Assembly: GCA_035250505.1 (NCBI GenBank)
Contig: DATFFC010000052.1
Span: 1 to 64,000 of the forward strand
Reading direction: 5' to 3'
From: DASSBQ01 sp035250505
Lineage (GTDB): Bacteria; Nitrospirota; Nitrospiria; Nitrospirales; Nitrospiraceae
Length of the DNA stretch: 64,000 nucleotides
The translations under genes and the position numbers were made by a program. The notes beneath the pieces are model-generated. The model searched no databases and was not told the DNA's origin. It saw only the letters and a program-made list of their open reading frames with translations. Positions 1 to 7,558 of this stretch are shown here, piece by piece (position 1 is the first letter of the stretch; every line of letters starts with the position of its first letter).

Positions 1-203
1 GTTACACGGATAAGTCTGCAGGGTTAAATCACGATGATCAGGTGGCTGATATAGCCGTAATGGGCTCAGGTGTGATCGCGGCCTCCCGTGTCACAGGTTT
101 CTGTGTCCCATGTTCAATCTACCCCCACCAAGCGCGCTGCAGGTAATAATCGAACCCACGTGAGAGGGATACTGCCTTCGACCCGCACCATGCATACTGA
201 TCG

Positions 204-1157
204 ATGATGGTCTTGGCTAGCTTCTTCATTCAAAGCTTGCGCCACCACATATTTTCGTTCGGACACCGTACCGCACCGATGCTCGTTGTGGCTGTGCTTG
301 CATTGGGCTGTGCCTCTACCCAAGTGCTTGCTCCTGTCAGCCTCGTGGTTATGCAGAACCACGGGTGGCCTAATGATCCGTCTGGTTCGACGGTCATGTC
401 AGATTACGCGCTCAGTTCGATGGCGACGCCAACGAACGGATGCTGCAATGTGCAGGGCTGGACAACTTTCTGCGCTAACTGCCTTACCTCGGCAGATGGA
501 ACGGCCCCTATGTCGCCGCCGATTGTCGGCACGTGGAGGTACAACGCGAACACCGACTGGGGCGGGATTTCACCGGGGAACGTCTTCTACAACTTCAGCA
601 GCACCAAAAAAGACCAGATTTACATGGCCTACTACTGGAAGGCCAGCTCGAACTGGATCGGCCATCCGAGCAATATCAACAAGCTCAGTTTCGCAATGGC
701 CGAAGGCACGAACCTCATCCCGGTGATGTATGGCACCGACAGTCCCTATCAGTTGGAGGTCGGAGTTAGTGTCGACTCTTCCATTTCGAACGAGCACATC
801 GACGGGTGTCCCATCCCAGGGACATGTAACTTCTTTGCCAATACAGACAGCAGCGGCGACCTGATACCTGGAAATTGGTACCTCCTAGAATTTTACTTTA
901 AGCAGAGCACGTGCACGACATGCCGGAACGGCATCGTGCGTGCCTGGATCAACGGCGTCAAGACGCACGAGTTCACCAATGTCAACATGGGCTCGCAGCC
1001 GTTCCACCAAGTCGAATTGAATCCCACCTACGGAGGCGGATCTGGTGTACCTCGCAACGTGGACATGTTCTTTTGGTACGACCATGTCAGGCTGACAACT
1101 GGCGGACCGCCCGGCGGTGAGGCACCGTTACAGTCCCCGCCGTCGCGTCCGAATTAG
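204..1157 (+). CDS. Secreted concanavalin-A-like (polysaccharide-lyase-like) protein, copy 1
   Basis: Encodes 317 aa with a hydrophobic N-terminal segment (about residues 26-44, ending near LALGC), so it is probably exported, perhaps as a lipoprotein. The rest is rich in aromatic residues and beta-strand-like, as in jelly-roll lectin or polysaccharide-lyase folds. Diagnostic stretches are GNVFYNF, YYWKASSNW, NGIVRAWINGV and a closing YDHVRLTTGG. The same stretches occur in the protein at 34372-35238, so the two are paralogues. Cysteine pairs (CC, CANC, CTTC) suggest disulphides and an extracytoplasmic location. No Shine-Dalgarno is visible at ATG 204 or 207; ATG 279 is an alternative that would leave only the hydrophobic segment as signal peptide. 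Binding or cleavage of a surface glycan is inferred from fold resemblance; no catalytic residue can be assigned. Confidence 0.7.
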   Translation: MMVLASFFIQSLRHHIFSFGHRTAPMLVVAVLALGCASTQVLAPVSLVVMQNHGWPNDPSGSTVMSDYALSSMATPTNGCCNVQGWTTFCANCLTSADGTAPMSPPIVGTWRYNANTDWGGISPGNVFYNFSSTKKDQIYMAYYWKASSNWIGHPSNINKLSFAMAEGTNLIPVMYGTDSPYQLEVGVSVDSSISNEHIDGCPIPGTCNFFANTDSSGDLIPGNWYLLEFYFKQSTCTTCRNGIVRAWINGVKTHEFTNVNMGSQPFHQVELNPTYGGGSGVPRNVDMFFWYDHVRLTTGGPPGGEAPLQSPPSRPN

Positions 1158-1160
1158 CCG

Positions 1161-1203
1161 ACCAGCGGCAACTAGGTTGCGCTCGGACTGCGCCGCCGCT
1201 GGT
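1161..1203 (+). terminator. Inverted repeat just after the lectin-like gene
   Basis: ACCAGCGGC (1161-1169) and its exact complement GCCGCTGGT (1195-1203) flank a GC-rich 25-nt loop. The repeat begins 4 nt after the stop codon of the preceding gene. No T-run follows, so this is not a classical intrinsic terminator. It may stabilise the 3' end of the message or act with Rho. Confidence 0.3.
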
Positions 1204-1356
1204 TGCCACTGTAACAACCACCCCTCATTCCGACTCGACGAAGATCATGCCTGAGCACCTGGCCTGTTAGAAATGCCCTTCCTCTGTCGAATACGAAATC
1301 CGCACGATTCCTCAGATCGCATAATTTGGATCCAGCAACGAGCCTGAATCAAGCTC

Positions 1357-1551
1357 CTAAGCCTTTGGTTTATTTACGAATACAGTCGCGTCGCATGAAA
1401 TGTACTTGATCTGCTTCATCGGCACAATGATCACTTCCTTAGCGGAATCGACCTCTAAGACTTCCATGTCTTCACTGATTGTATGCCGAATCGCATCCTT
1501 CACGGTCAGCTCCTGATTATCGACAAATACTACCTTTACCCAATATTGCAC
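1357..1551 (-). CDS. Small hypothetical protein coupled to proC
   Basis: Encodes 64 aa of unknown function. It is acidic in the middle and predicted beta-rich (YWVKVVFVD, EVIIVPMKQIKYISC), with no signal peptide or membrane segment. Its ATG at 1551 lies inside the last codons of proC (stop at 1536), a 16-nt overlap on the same strand, so it is probably translated by coupling from the proC message. The alternating hydrophobic pattern looks like a small beta-barrel or Sm-like fold, but this is only an impression. No family recognised. Confidence 0.6.
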   Translation of the reverse strand: MQYWVKVVFVDNQELTVKDAIRHTISEDMEVLEVDSAKEVIIVPMKQIKYISCDATVFVNKPKA

Positions 1552-2390
1552 GATTCATTCTCCCCGGTAGAAAGTGACTCTTGGCCGAGTTCGCTCGAGC
1601 GTCTTACTGCCGCCTCTACCGCCGATATCAAGGCCGACCGAAGCCGGCCGCTCTCCAGTTCATGCAGCCCCGCGATAGTCGCGCCGCCCGGCGAGGCGAC
1701 ACGATCCCTCAACACCGCCGGATGTTCGCCGCTCTCAAGCACCATGCGCGCGGCGCCGGCGACCGTCTGCACCGCAAGCGCCGCGGCCGTCTGGCGCGGC
1801 AATCCCATCTTGACGCCTCCGTCCGCCAACGCCTCTATCATCATGCACACATAGGCAGGCCCGCTGCCGCTCAACCCGGTCACCGCGTCCATCAGACGCT
1901 CCTCTACGGTGACCACCTTCCCCACCGACTCGAAAAGCTGCCGGGCTCGGACTTGATCATCCTCAGGCAGGCCCGGGGCATAGGCCAGCGCCGTCATCCC
2001 CTCGCCGGCAATGGAGGGTGTATTCGGCATGGCCCGGACAATGCGGTTGGAACCAGGAAGGTGCTTGATGATCCGCGCGATCGGATATCCCGCCGCCACC
2101 GAGACGATCAGCTTATCGGCACCGGCCTCACCCCGAATCTCCTTGAGCACCTCATCGAGATGCTGGGGCTCGACGGATAGTATAATAATGTGTGACTGTG
2201 CCGCCGCCGATCGGTTGTCATGGGAGGTGCGGATGGCGAAACGGCCGGCCAGAAACTCCCGTCTGCCCGAAAGGATATCGGTCGCGAACAGCTCTTCCGG
2301 CCGTGCACGTCCGGTCCGAAGCAGGCCTCCGATCAGGGCCTCGGACATGTTGCCGCCGCCGATAAACCCGATGCATGGTCCCCTCAACAT
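1536..2390 (-). CDS. proC: Pyrroline-5-carboxylate reductase
   Basis: Catalyses the last step of proline synthesis, NAD(P)H-dependent reduction of 1-pyrroline-5-carboxylate. The 284-aa product has the family's usual length. It opens with a Rossmann dinucleotide motif (GFIGGGNMSEALIGG, residues about 8-22), contains RAMPNTPS in the middle, and ends with the helical dimerisation domain including GLSGSGPAYV and SPGGATIAGL. The reading frame is open upstream to 2474, but ATG 2390 gives the canonical N-terminus and a perfect -10 box lies only about 10 nt before it, which excludes the longer form. A small gene overlaps its 3' end. proA lies at 16218-17528, so two of the three proline-biosynthesis genes are in this window but not in one operon. 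Confidence 0.95.
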   Translation of the reverse strand: MLRGPCIGFIGGGNMSEALIGGLLRTGRARPEELFATDILSGRREFLAGRFAIRTSHDNRSAAAQSHIIILSVEPQHLDEVLKEIRGEAGADKLIVSVAAGYPIARIIKHLPGSNRIVRAMPNTPSIAGEGMTALAYAPGLPEDDQVRARQLFESVGKVVTVEERLMDAVTGLSGSGPAYVCMMIEALADGGVKMGLPRQTAAALAVQTVAGAARMVLESGEHPAVLRDRVASPGGATIAGLHELESGRLRSALISAVEAAVRRSSELGQESLSTGENESCNIG

Positions 2391-2399
2391 GAGCGCTCG

Positions 2400-2428
2400 A
2401 TTATACTGACCCAGGGAACCCCCTTCAA
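2400..2428 (-). promoter_or_regulatory. Sigma70-type promoter of proC, nearly leaderless
   Basis: On the minus strand TTGAAG (2423-2428) is followed by a 17-nt spacer and a perfect TATAAT (2400-2405). Transcription should start near 2393, only a few nucleotides before the proC ATG at 2390. There is no Shine-Dalgarno before this ATG, which fits a leaderless or nearly leaderless message. Confidence 0.6.
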
Positions 2429-2436
2429 CTTGCGGC

Positions 2437-2466
2437 TTGCCGACGCCTTCGCCGGTCCGGTAGAGT
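2437..2466 (+). promoter_or_regulatory. Candidate promoter of the HEAT-repeat gene
   Basis: TTGCCG (2437-2442), an 18-nt spacer and TAGAGT (2461-2466) form a moderate sigma70-like promoter. The gene starts at 2503 after an AGGAGG ribosome-binding site. It is back to back with the proC promoter; the two -35 boxes are only 8 nt apart. Confidence 0.35.
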
Positions 2467-2502
2467 AATTTCAATCAGCGGGGCCTACTACAGGAGGCAG
2501 CC

Positions 2503-3579
2503 ATGAAAGCACTTATTGGGGCCTGTATTTCTCTCTTATTCTTCGGTCTTGTTGCCGATGGTTGGGCGCGACGGGAAGCGATGACGCCCGAACAGAAAAG
2601 CCAGGTGGAAAAAATCCAAACGGTGTTGGTCGATGTGCTGGCAATCTCGGATAAGGGGCCCGTGGACGCGGAGCCGCTGCGCCAGGTTGTCGTCACTCGA
2701 TTGAAGGAATTCGGCTATACCGTGACGGCCGACAGCAAGCAACCCAACGATGTGCTTTTTCGCGTGAAGTGCGAACAGCACAAAACCTGGGAAGGGACGA
2801 CCAATATGGGGAGCGACGCCGATTTACCGGACTCCCCCTCCAGAGTGTGGAAAGGTCCCGCCTGTCAGCTTTCCTATGTGTTGGACGGCAAGAAAATGGG
2901 TTGGCGGAAGGAGGTTCGAACGGATTTCGCCGACGCGGAGCAGGCGGCTCAGAAAGAAAACGCCGGGGACCCGGCCGCCTATGCCATGGTGAAACTGAAA
3001 GAACGTCTGGAAGACTATGACTTCCCCGCGTTGATTACCGCAGAATGGGGTCAGGAAGGACGTCTGTTCAAACTGTACGACGATCCCGCCACCCCACCGG
3101 AGCGAAAGATCAAGCTGATCAATCTGTTCGGCTATCTATTTTCCACCGATTCGGTTCCCCGCTTGCTCACCGCCCTCAAGGGTCCGGATATCGAGATGGC
3201 GAAAGCCGCGGCTCTCGCACTGGGGAACATCGGCAAGAAGGAAACGATTCCTGTGTTGATCGAGACGATGCAATCGGGACCGCCCGAACTTAAGCCATCG
3301 GCCGCCAAGGCGCTCGGCATCACCGGCGCTCTCCATGGCGACTTCTCCATTATTGATCCATTACTCGACAGTCTTAAAACCGATGACGTGGCGGTGAAGA
3401 CGGAAGTCGCCTGGGCCTTGGGCAAGCTCCCTGACCGCCGGGCATACGATCCCCTCTTTTCCCTTCAAAAATCGCTTTACCACGTGCGCGAGAACGACGC
3501 CGACCCGAAATTGGTCAAGTTAAAAGAGGCGGTCAATTGGAGCATCAAACAGATCGATACATGGGAGTACCTTCAGTAG
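2503..3579 (+). CDS. Exported HEAT-repeat protein
   Basis: Encodes 358 aa beginning with a clear signal peptide (about residues 1-21, ending near GWARR). The first half, up to about residue 170, is a mixed alpha/beta region that I do not recognise. The second half (about residues 190-340) is a run of paired helices of HEAT/PBS-lyase type: VPRLLTALK, ALALGNIGKKETIPVLIE, AKALGITGA, EVAWALGKLPDRRAYDPL. Such repeats are protein-binding scaffolds, so a periplasmic adaptor role is likely. A strong AGGAGG lies 6 nt before the ATG. The gene is followed after 53 nt by another exported protein on the same strand, probably co-transcribed. No enzymatic motif seen. Confidence 0.8.
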   Translation: MKALIGACISLLFFGLVADGWARREAMTPEQKSQVEKIQTVLVDVLAISDKGPVDAEPLRQVVVTRLKEFGYTVTADSKQPNDVLFRVKCEQHKTWEGTTNMGSDADLPDSPSRVWKGPACQLSYVLDGKKMGWRKEVRTDFADAEQAAQKENAGDPAAYAMVKLKERLEDYDFPALITAEWGQEGRLFKLYDDPATPPERKIKLINLFGYLFSTDSVPRLLTALKGPDIEMAKAAALALGNIGKKETIPVLIETMQSGPPELKPSAAKALGITGALHGDFSIIDPLLDSLKTDDVAVKTEVAWALGKLPDRRAYDPLFSLQKSLYHVRENDADPKLVKLKEAVNWSIKQIDTWEYLQ

Positions 3580-3632
3580 ACTACAGACCAGGAGCGACCA
3601 CCATCCTCGAATGGAAAACGGCCCGGCGGACG

Positions 3633-4139
3633 ATGCCGTTTATCCTTGTGCTCAGTTCGCTGCTATGGCTGATTGATCGACCAGCGGTGGTGCTGCCTCA
3701 GGTCATGGGCGATGAGGCGGAACTCGAGCGGCTCCGCGTCAAAGCCGAAGACGCGATGGCGAATGATGATGCGGACGGGGCGGCAATGGCGATGGGACGC
3801 GCGGCTCTCATGGCTCTGCATCTCGCCAAGCGACACACCGACGGGCCCCGCGGCCAGATATTTCTCGGAGCCGAACACTTATTCCGGTCCCAGGAGCATG
3901 GCTATCGGGCCTTGGCCCTGTTCCGGCGCGCCGGCGAGCAACTTCCTGCCTCATCCGGTGTCTGCGGAAGCCTCCGTTTAGCTCATACGGAAGCCGAACA
4001 TTCACTGCAGGTTCTGACGGCCCTTCTTTCCGGCGACAATGACCCCCAGGTGGTCGGGCAGGCGAACGACTTCCGCCAGGCGACGGAGACGTGGATGACC
4101 GTCCTCGGGTCAATGCATACTGACTTCCAATGCGTGTGA
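3633..4139 (+). CDS. Hypothetical exported helical protein
   Basis: Encodes about 168 aa when started at ATG 3633, which places a signal peptide (MPFILVLSSLLWLIDRPAVV) at the N-terminus; the frame is open back to 3537, but that part overlaps the preceding gene and is hydrophilic. The mature part is almost entirely amphipathic helix, with TPR-like spacing around residues 30-130 (ALFRRAGEQLPASSGVC, AHTEAEHSLQVLTALL). It follows the HEAT-repeat gene on the same strand, so both may act together in the periplasm. No known family recognised. Confidence 0.55.
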   Translation: MPFILVLSSLLWLIDRPAVVLPQVMGDEAELERLRVKAEDAMANDDADGAAMAMGRAALMALHLAKRHTDGPRGQIFLGAEHLFRSQEHGYRALALFRRAGEQLPASSGVCGSLRLAHTEAEHSLQVLTALLSGDNDPQVVGQANDFRQATETWMTVLGSMHTDFQCV

Positions 4140-4157
4140 CGGGTATCCGCCGCCGCC

Positions 4158-4601
4158 TCAATCGTCTTCCGGGTTGATGATATGCAGGCCGGCCGGCCGG
4201 CAGGCCGCAAGCAATTGCTTGTCGGCGCTCACCACCGTCAGGCGAAGCGGCTTCAATTCGAGCGCAAGAGCCAAGTGAAGCAGTTGCTGGGCCCGTAGCG
4301 CCGGATAATCCAGGATGAGCTCCTTCGTGGACAGATAGGTATCCATGGTCGGGGCAATGTACTGGAAGAGTCCCTGTTTGGACTCCATCTCAAACTTGTA
4401 GAGAACAGAATAGCAGTCGTCTCTGGTGATTTCGCCCTGTTGGGCACGGCACGACAGGATCGAATACAGGTCGGTGACCGTCCACATAGGAAGAATCGCG
4501 ACCTTTCCACGCTTCACCATCAACTTGTTCACAATCCGAGTGCCCCGTTCCATGCTGTAGCGTTTCACCAGGGCGGTGGAATCAAAGTAATAGTAGGGCA
4601 T
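4158..4601 (-). CDS. PIN-domain (VapC-like) ribonuclease toxin, degenerate active site
   Basis: Encodes 147 aa with PIN-domain layout: N-terminal YYFDSTALVKRY carrying the first acid (Asp7), a helical centre, and C-terminal VVSADKQLL (Asp127) followed by GLHIINPED. PIN toxins are Mg-dependent RNases using three or four acids. The conserved acid normally seen in the motif before the His (xRAxDALHLA) is Gln here (RAQQLLHLA, Gln106), so metal binding may be weakened or use other residues. The start follows the upstream small gene by 1 nt, the usual antitoxin-toxin layout. It may be a VapC-type toxin or a derived PIN protein with altered activity. Confidence 0.75.
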   Translation of the reverse strand: MPYYYFDSTALVKRYSMERGTRIVNKLMVKRGKVAILPMWTVTDLYSILSCRAQQGEITRDDCYSVLYKFEMESKQGLFQYIAPTMDTYLSTKELILDYPALRAQQLLHLALALELKPLRLTVVSADKQLLAACRPAGLHIINPEDD

Positions 4602-4602
4602 C

Positions 4603-4860
4603 TCATGCCCTCCCCTTCAGCAGCGTCTCAGCCAAAGGAGAATGCAACTTCGACAAGCGATCCTGCAACTCATCCAGCGGCAGTTCTTCATAATAGCCTT
4701 GCTTGCGGAAAATGTTCACAATGCCGTCGCCGTTGACGAGCTGGGTATCGGACGCGAGCCGCTCGCGGAGCCGCCGTTTCATGAGACGACTCGGCATCCG
4801 TCTCTTCGGTGCGGCACTACTCTCTGCGCCATTGGATTTCGCCGTCGTTGCCTTCTTCAT
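4603..4860 (-). CDS. Putative antitoxin partner of the PIN protein
   Basis: Encodes 85 aa starting at ATG 4860, chosen because TAGAGGAGG lies just upstream; the frame is open further upstream without a ribosome-binding site. The N-terminal half is strongly basic (AAPKRRMPSRLMKRRLRERL) and probably disordered or nucleic-acid-binding. The C-terminal half is amphipathic (YYEELPLDELQDRLSKLHS), as in segments that wrap a PIN toxin. No known antitoxin DNA-binding fold is obvious. It ends 1 nt before the PIN gene. The antitoxin role is inferred from gene order and size. The preceding lipoprotein gene ends 35 nt upstream on the same strand. Confidence 0.6.
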   Translation of the reverse strand: MKKATTAKSNGAESSAAPKRRMPSRLMKRRLRERLASDTQLVNGDGIVNIFRKQGYYEELPLDELQDRLSKLHSPLAETLLKGRA

Positions 4861-4895
4861 TCGTCCTCCTCTAGAAAAGTTACTGAATGGAGAGT

Positions 4896-6059
4896 TTACT
4901 GATGCGAGACTTCCGACGATTGCGGGTGCGCCTCTCGGGGGCATCCGGGCGGCGTGCCGGAAGCGGAGGGCAACTGCAGATCGCCGTAGATATAGCCGGC
5001 GAGCGAGCGAGCGAGCTCCGAGGAGAATTCCTGCTGCATCACGCGAACGGCTTTGGCGGTCGCTTCCCGCTCGGTCAGATGTCCCTCCCTGCCGCCTTTT
5101 GACACCGCCCCGATCATCCGTTTCGTCGCCGCTTCCTCAATGACGGCATCGCCGCACCATCGCACATATCTAAACTGGGGATCGCGAATCTCCAGAGGCC
5201 AGAGCCGAACGGTGCCGGTCACGAGCAGATCCGGCTTGACTCCGCTATCGCGGCTTTCTTCGTTCAGCGAACCGGATGCGCCGGCAATGGAGAGCCCCTC
5301 TCTCGCCAATCCCTCTATCAAGGCCCGGCGCACCGGTTCCGCTTGATCACCCTCGATACGGACCGCGACCGCCAGATTGCCGGCAAGGAACTGCTCCAAT
5401 TCATTCATCAGCTCCGCAACCCGATAGGCGGGCGGATTTCCTTGTCCGCCGTTCCTGATGACGCGCAAGTCCGCGTTGTAGGCTTCACGGACCACCAGAT
5501 TCCTGGCGGCTCGTTTGAGGTTTCTCGCTCGGGCCAGCTTGTCCGGTGTCTGTCGCGCTTCACTCACTTGAGCCGCAACCGTGCCGTCCAACTCCCGGAT
5601 CCGTTCGAGCAAGGCCGGCTCGACCTGGACTTTGTCCATGCCGGCCAGAGCATAATACTGTCTCGTTTTCGCGTCAAACCAGACATCGAGCACCCGCACA
5701 TTTTCCAGCACCTTTTCCGTGGACACCTGCGTGACCTTGTCCAATACCAAACGCCGCTCGGTCCTGGCATGTGAACGGTCTTCAGTTATCAGGTAGGACT
5801 CCCAATCTTTCGACTGCACGTCAATTTCGGCTTTGAAGACCTTCGACACCGCGGCATAGGCCTGTTCTTCGGCCCCCGACCTGGTGTCAGCCTGGCCGAC
5901 GCCCACGAGATACCGAGCCGATGGAAAATCCTGACTCATGCCGTTCACCCAGGCGGGAGTACGTTTCCCTTGCCATCCGCAATGGGCGATGCCGAGAGAA
6001 ACGCAGGCTGTCGCGGCAATGAGACCGGCTGTTCGCAATAGGCGCCGTAGCGGTCTCAT
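4896..6059 (-). CDS. LPP20-family outer-membrane lipoprotein (large)
   Basis: Encodes 387 aa with a lipoprotein signal peptide ending in IAHC (Cys about residue 27). It is followed by PAWVNG and YLVGVGQADT, the signature of the LPP20 domain, and by helices (GAEEQAYAAVSKVF) typical of the family. The region from about residue 210 to 350 (AVAVRIEGDQAEPVRRALIEGL, DLLVTGTVRLWPLE) resembles the alpha/beta domain of FlgT/LpoB-like envelope proteins. The gene overlaps the end of the COG3014 gene by ATGA, so the two are translationally coupled. An envelope assembly or peptidoglycan-synthase-regulating role is inferred from the LpoB neighbour. Confidence 0.8.
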   Translation of the reverse strand: MRPLRRLLRTAGLIAATACVSLGIAHCGWQGKRTPAWVNGMSQDFPSARYLVGVGQADTRSGAEEQAYAAVSKVFKAEIDVQSKDWESYLITEDRSHARTERRLVLDKVTQVSTEKVLENVRVLDVWFDAKTRQYYALAGMDKVQVEPALLERIRELDGTVAAQVSEARQTPDKLARARNLKRAARNLVVREAYNADLRVIRNGGQGNPPAYRVAELMNELEQFLAGNLAVAVRIEGDQAEPVRRALIEGLAREGLSIAGASGSLNEESRDSGVKPDLLVTGTVRLWPLEIRDPQFRYVRWCGDAVIEEAATKRMIGAVSKGGREGHLTEREATAKAVRVMQQEFSSELARSLAGYIYGDLQLPSASGTPPGCPREAHPQSSEVSHQ

Positions 6060-7492
6060 AACACAACCCGCTCAATGAGGAATTTCGTCTCGCCCTCCTT
6101 CAGGGCAAGGGATCTGGTTCTGCCTGCGACGGTTCGGGCGCTGTTCCGCCCCACCGGCTGAACCCGCACCTCATAGTCCCCCGCCGGCACCCAGAGCCGC
6201 GCAATCTGAATTTCGTCCGGCAGGGTTCGCCAGCTTCGCTTATCAGATTCTTCAGAGGCGACCGCCAGGCCCTTCGTGAGGAGCGACACGAGCAAGCCCA
6301 CCCAAGCCGCGTCGTCCCGGTGCACCGCCTGCTGCGCGCCGCGCGTCGCCGCCTCTGCCGCAGAGAACTTGACGGCCGCCCGCGCCACCGCCTTCGTCGC
6401 GAGGCCGGTAAATCGCCCGGAAAGCGCCTTTTCGGCGAGCGCCGTCGTGTCATGTATCAATTGGGAGCGGGCCGTATAGGACGTGCCGGCTTGCCCGGAC
6501 AATGTCACCTCTTCGTAGAGGATTTGGGTCTTTTGAGGGACCAGCCGGGGAAGAGCCACCCGCACGACTCTTCCATTCAACCCGTAGAGGACACTGTCGC
6601 TCACACGCTGCCCTTGCCGATTGGGATTGCGGAAGAGGCCTCGATTGAGCAAGACCAATTGCAGCGCATCAAGGCTGATGGGCAAATCGAGGAATTGATC
6701 TTCCTTGCGCGGAGCCCGCCCATTGTAGCCGATCACCACGACCTGGGCCAATTGTTGCTGCATGGCTTGGGATGTCCAGGTCACATCGGGAAAACGCTCC
6801 CGGTACTCTTGGAATTCTGTGGTCAAGTGCAGCGCCTCGCTCGTGCGGAGCAGATCGCTCTGCAATACCGGCGGAGGAGGCACGCGCGACCAGCCGCGCG
6901 TCAATTCGTAGGTCTCATAGGCGTTCCGATAGGCGATGAACGCGTTGTTGATGTCGCCGGAGGCCTCGTAGAGGATGCCGGAGAGATATCGAGCAAACGC
7001 ATCGTTCCGATAGGCATCCTTGGCTTGAACACGGTCGGACAGCACATTCAAGCGATGATCAATCTGCCTCGCCTCCACCAAGGCCTCCGTCAGTTGTCCC
7101 AGGCCGACATAGTTCAACGCCTTGATCACGTTGATCATGACGTGTTCATAGGGATCACCTTCGTACGGCAAGAGCGTGTCGTTGGTGAGGAAGGCGACGG
7201 CTTCGGTTCGGATCACCCGTGTGTACAAGCGCTCGACTTCCCGGTCCGCCTTCTCAAGCTCCGCATTGCTTCGCGCATATTCTCCGGCCAGATGAAGGGT
7301 CATGCCCCGATCCATCTGATACAAGAGGCGGCTCCGTGAGCCGTATTCCTGTTCGGCCTGCTCGATCACGGCATCCGCACGCTTGGGATCGCCGGCGAGG
7401 AGGCTTTGATCCACCAGGCGATATGGGTCAAACGGCGCGCAGGCGGTCTGGACGGCAGCAAGGAGAACGAGCAACAACCTTCGACCCTTCAA
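6056..7492 (-). CDS. COG3014-type lipoprotein with helical repeats
   Basis: Encodes about 478 aa from TTG 7492, which gives a compact lipoprotein signal peptide (KGRRLLLVLLAAVQTAC). The longer frame from GTG 7549 adds 19 hydrophilic residues and would be interrupted by an intrinsic terminator hairpin, so I prefer the short form. TPR-like helices follow (AGEYARSNAELEKADREVE) and then the family hallmark YEGDPYEHVMINVIKALNY around residues 110-130. The C-terminal part is beta-rich (WVPAGDYEVRVQPVGRN). COG3014 proteins are uncharacterised. Placement between LpoB-like and LPP20-like genes suggests a shared envelope complex. GGAGG in the terminator stem serves as the likely ribosome-binding site. 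Confidence 0.75.
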   Translation of the reverse strand: MKGRRLLLVLLAAVQTACAPFDPYRLVDQSLLAGDPKRADAVIEQAEQEYGSRSRLLYQMDRGMTLHLAGEYARSNAELEKADREVERLYTRVIRTEAVAFLTNDTLLPYEGDPYEHVMINVIKALNYVGLGQLTEALVEARQIDHRLNVLSDRVQAKDAYRNDAFARYLSGILYEASGDINNAFIAYRNAYETYELTRGWSRVPPPPVLQSDLLRTSEALHLTTEFQEYRERFPDVTWTSQAMQQQLAQVVVIGYNGRAPRKEDQFLDLPISLDALQLVLLNRGLFRNPNRQGQRVSDSVLYGLNGRVVRVALPRLVPQKTQILYEEVTLSGQAGTSYTARSQLIHDTTALAEKALSGRFTGLATKAVARAAVKFSAAEAATRGAQQAVHRDDAAWVGLLVSLLTKGLAVASEESDKRSWRTLPDEIQIARLWVPAGDYEVRVQPVGRNSARTVAGRTRSLALKEGETKFLIERVVL

Positions 7493-7498
7493 AACAAA

Positions 7499-7522
7499 AC
7501 GGCCTCCGAAATCGGAGGCCGT
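7499..7522 (-). terminator. Intrinsic terminator/attenuator after the LpoB-like gene
   Basis: ACGGCCTCCGA (7499-7509) and TCGGAGGCCGT (7512-7522) form a perfect 11-bp GC-rich stem with an AA loop. On the minus strand it is followed by TTTGTTTTG, a T-rich tract, so it reads as a Rho-independent terminator. Its 3' arm contains GGAGG, positioned 10 nt before the TTG start of the next gene. The hairpin could therefore also mask that ribosome-binding site. Confidence 0.75.
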
Positions 7523-7558
7523 GCCGGATGAGCGCGAAGATTTCACCACGGATGTCGG

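Noticed and set aside
1..203. Left edge of the window
   Set aside because: No convincing gene end, promoter or RNA seen in this stretch.
6320..7339. Long plus-strand frame of 339 aa
   Set aside because: It lies antisense to the COG3014 gene, lacks a recognisable domain and is rich in Arg/His as expected for a shadow frame.
7523..7549. GTG 7549 as start of the COG3014 gene
   Set aside because: It would place an intrinsic terminator in the coding region and a hydrophilic extension before the signal peptide.
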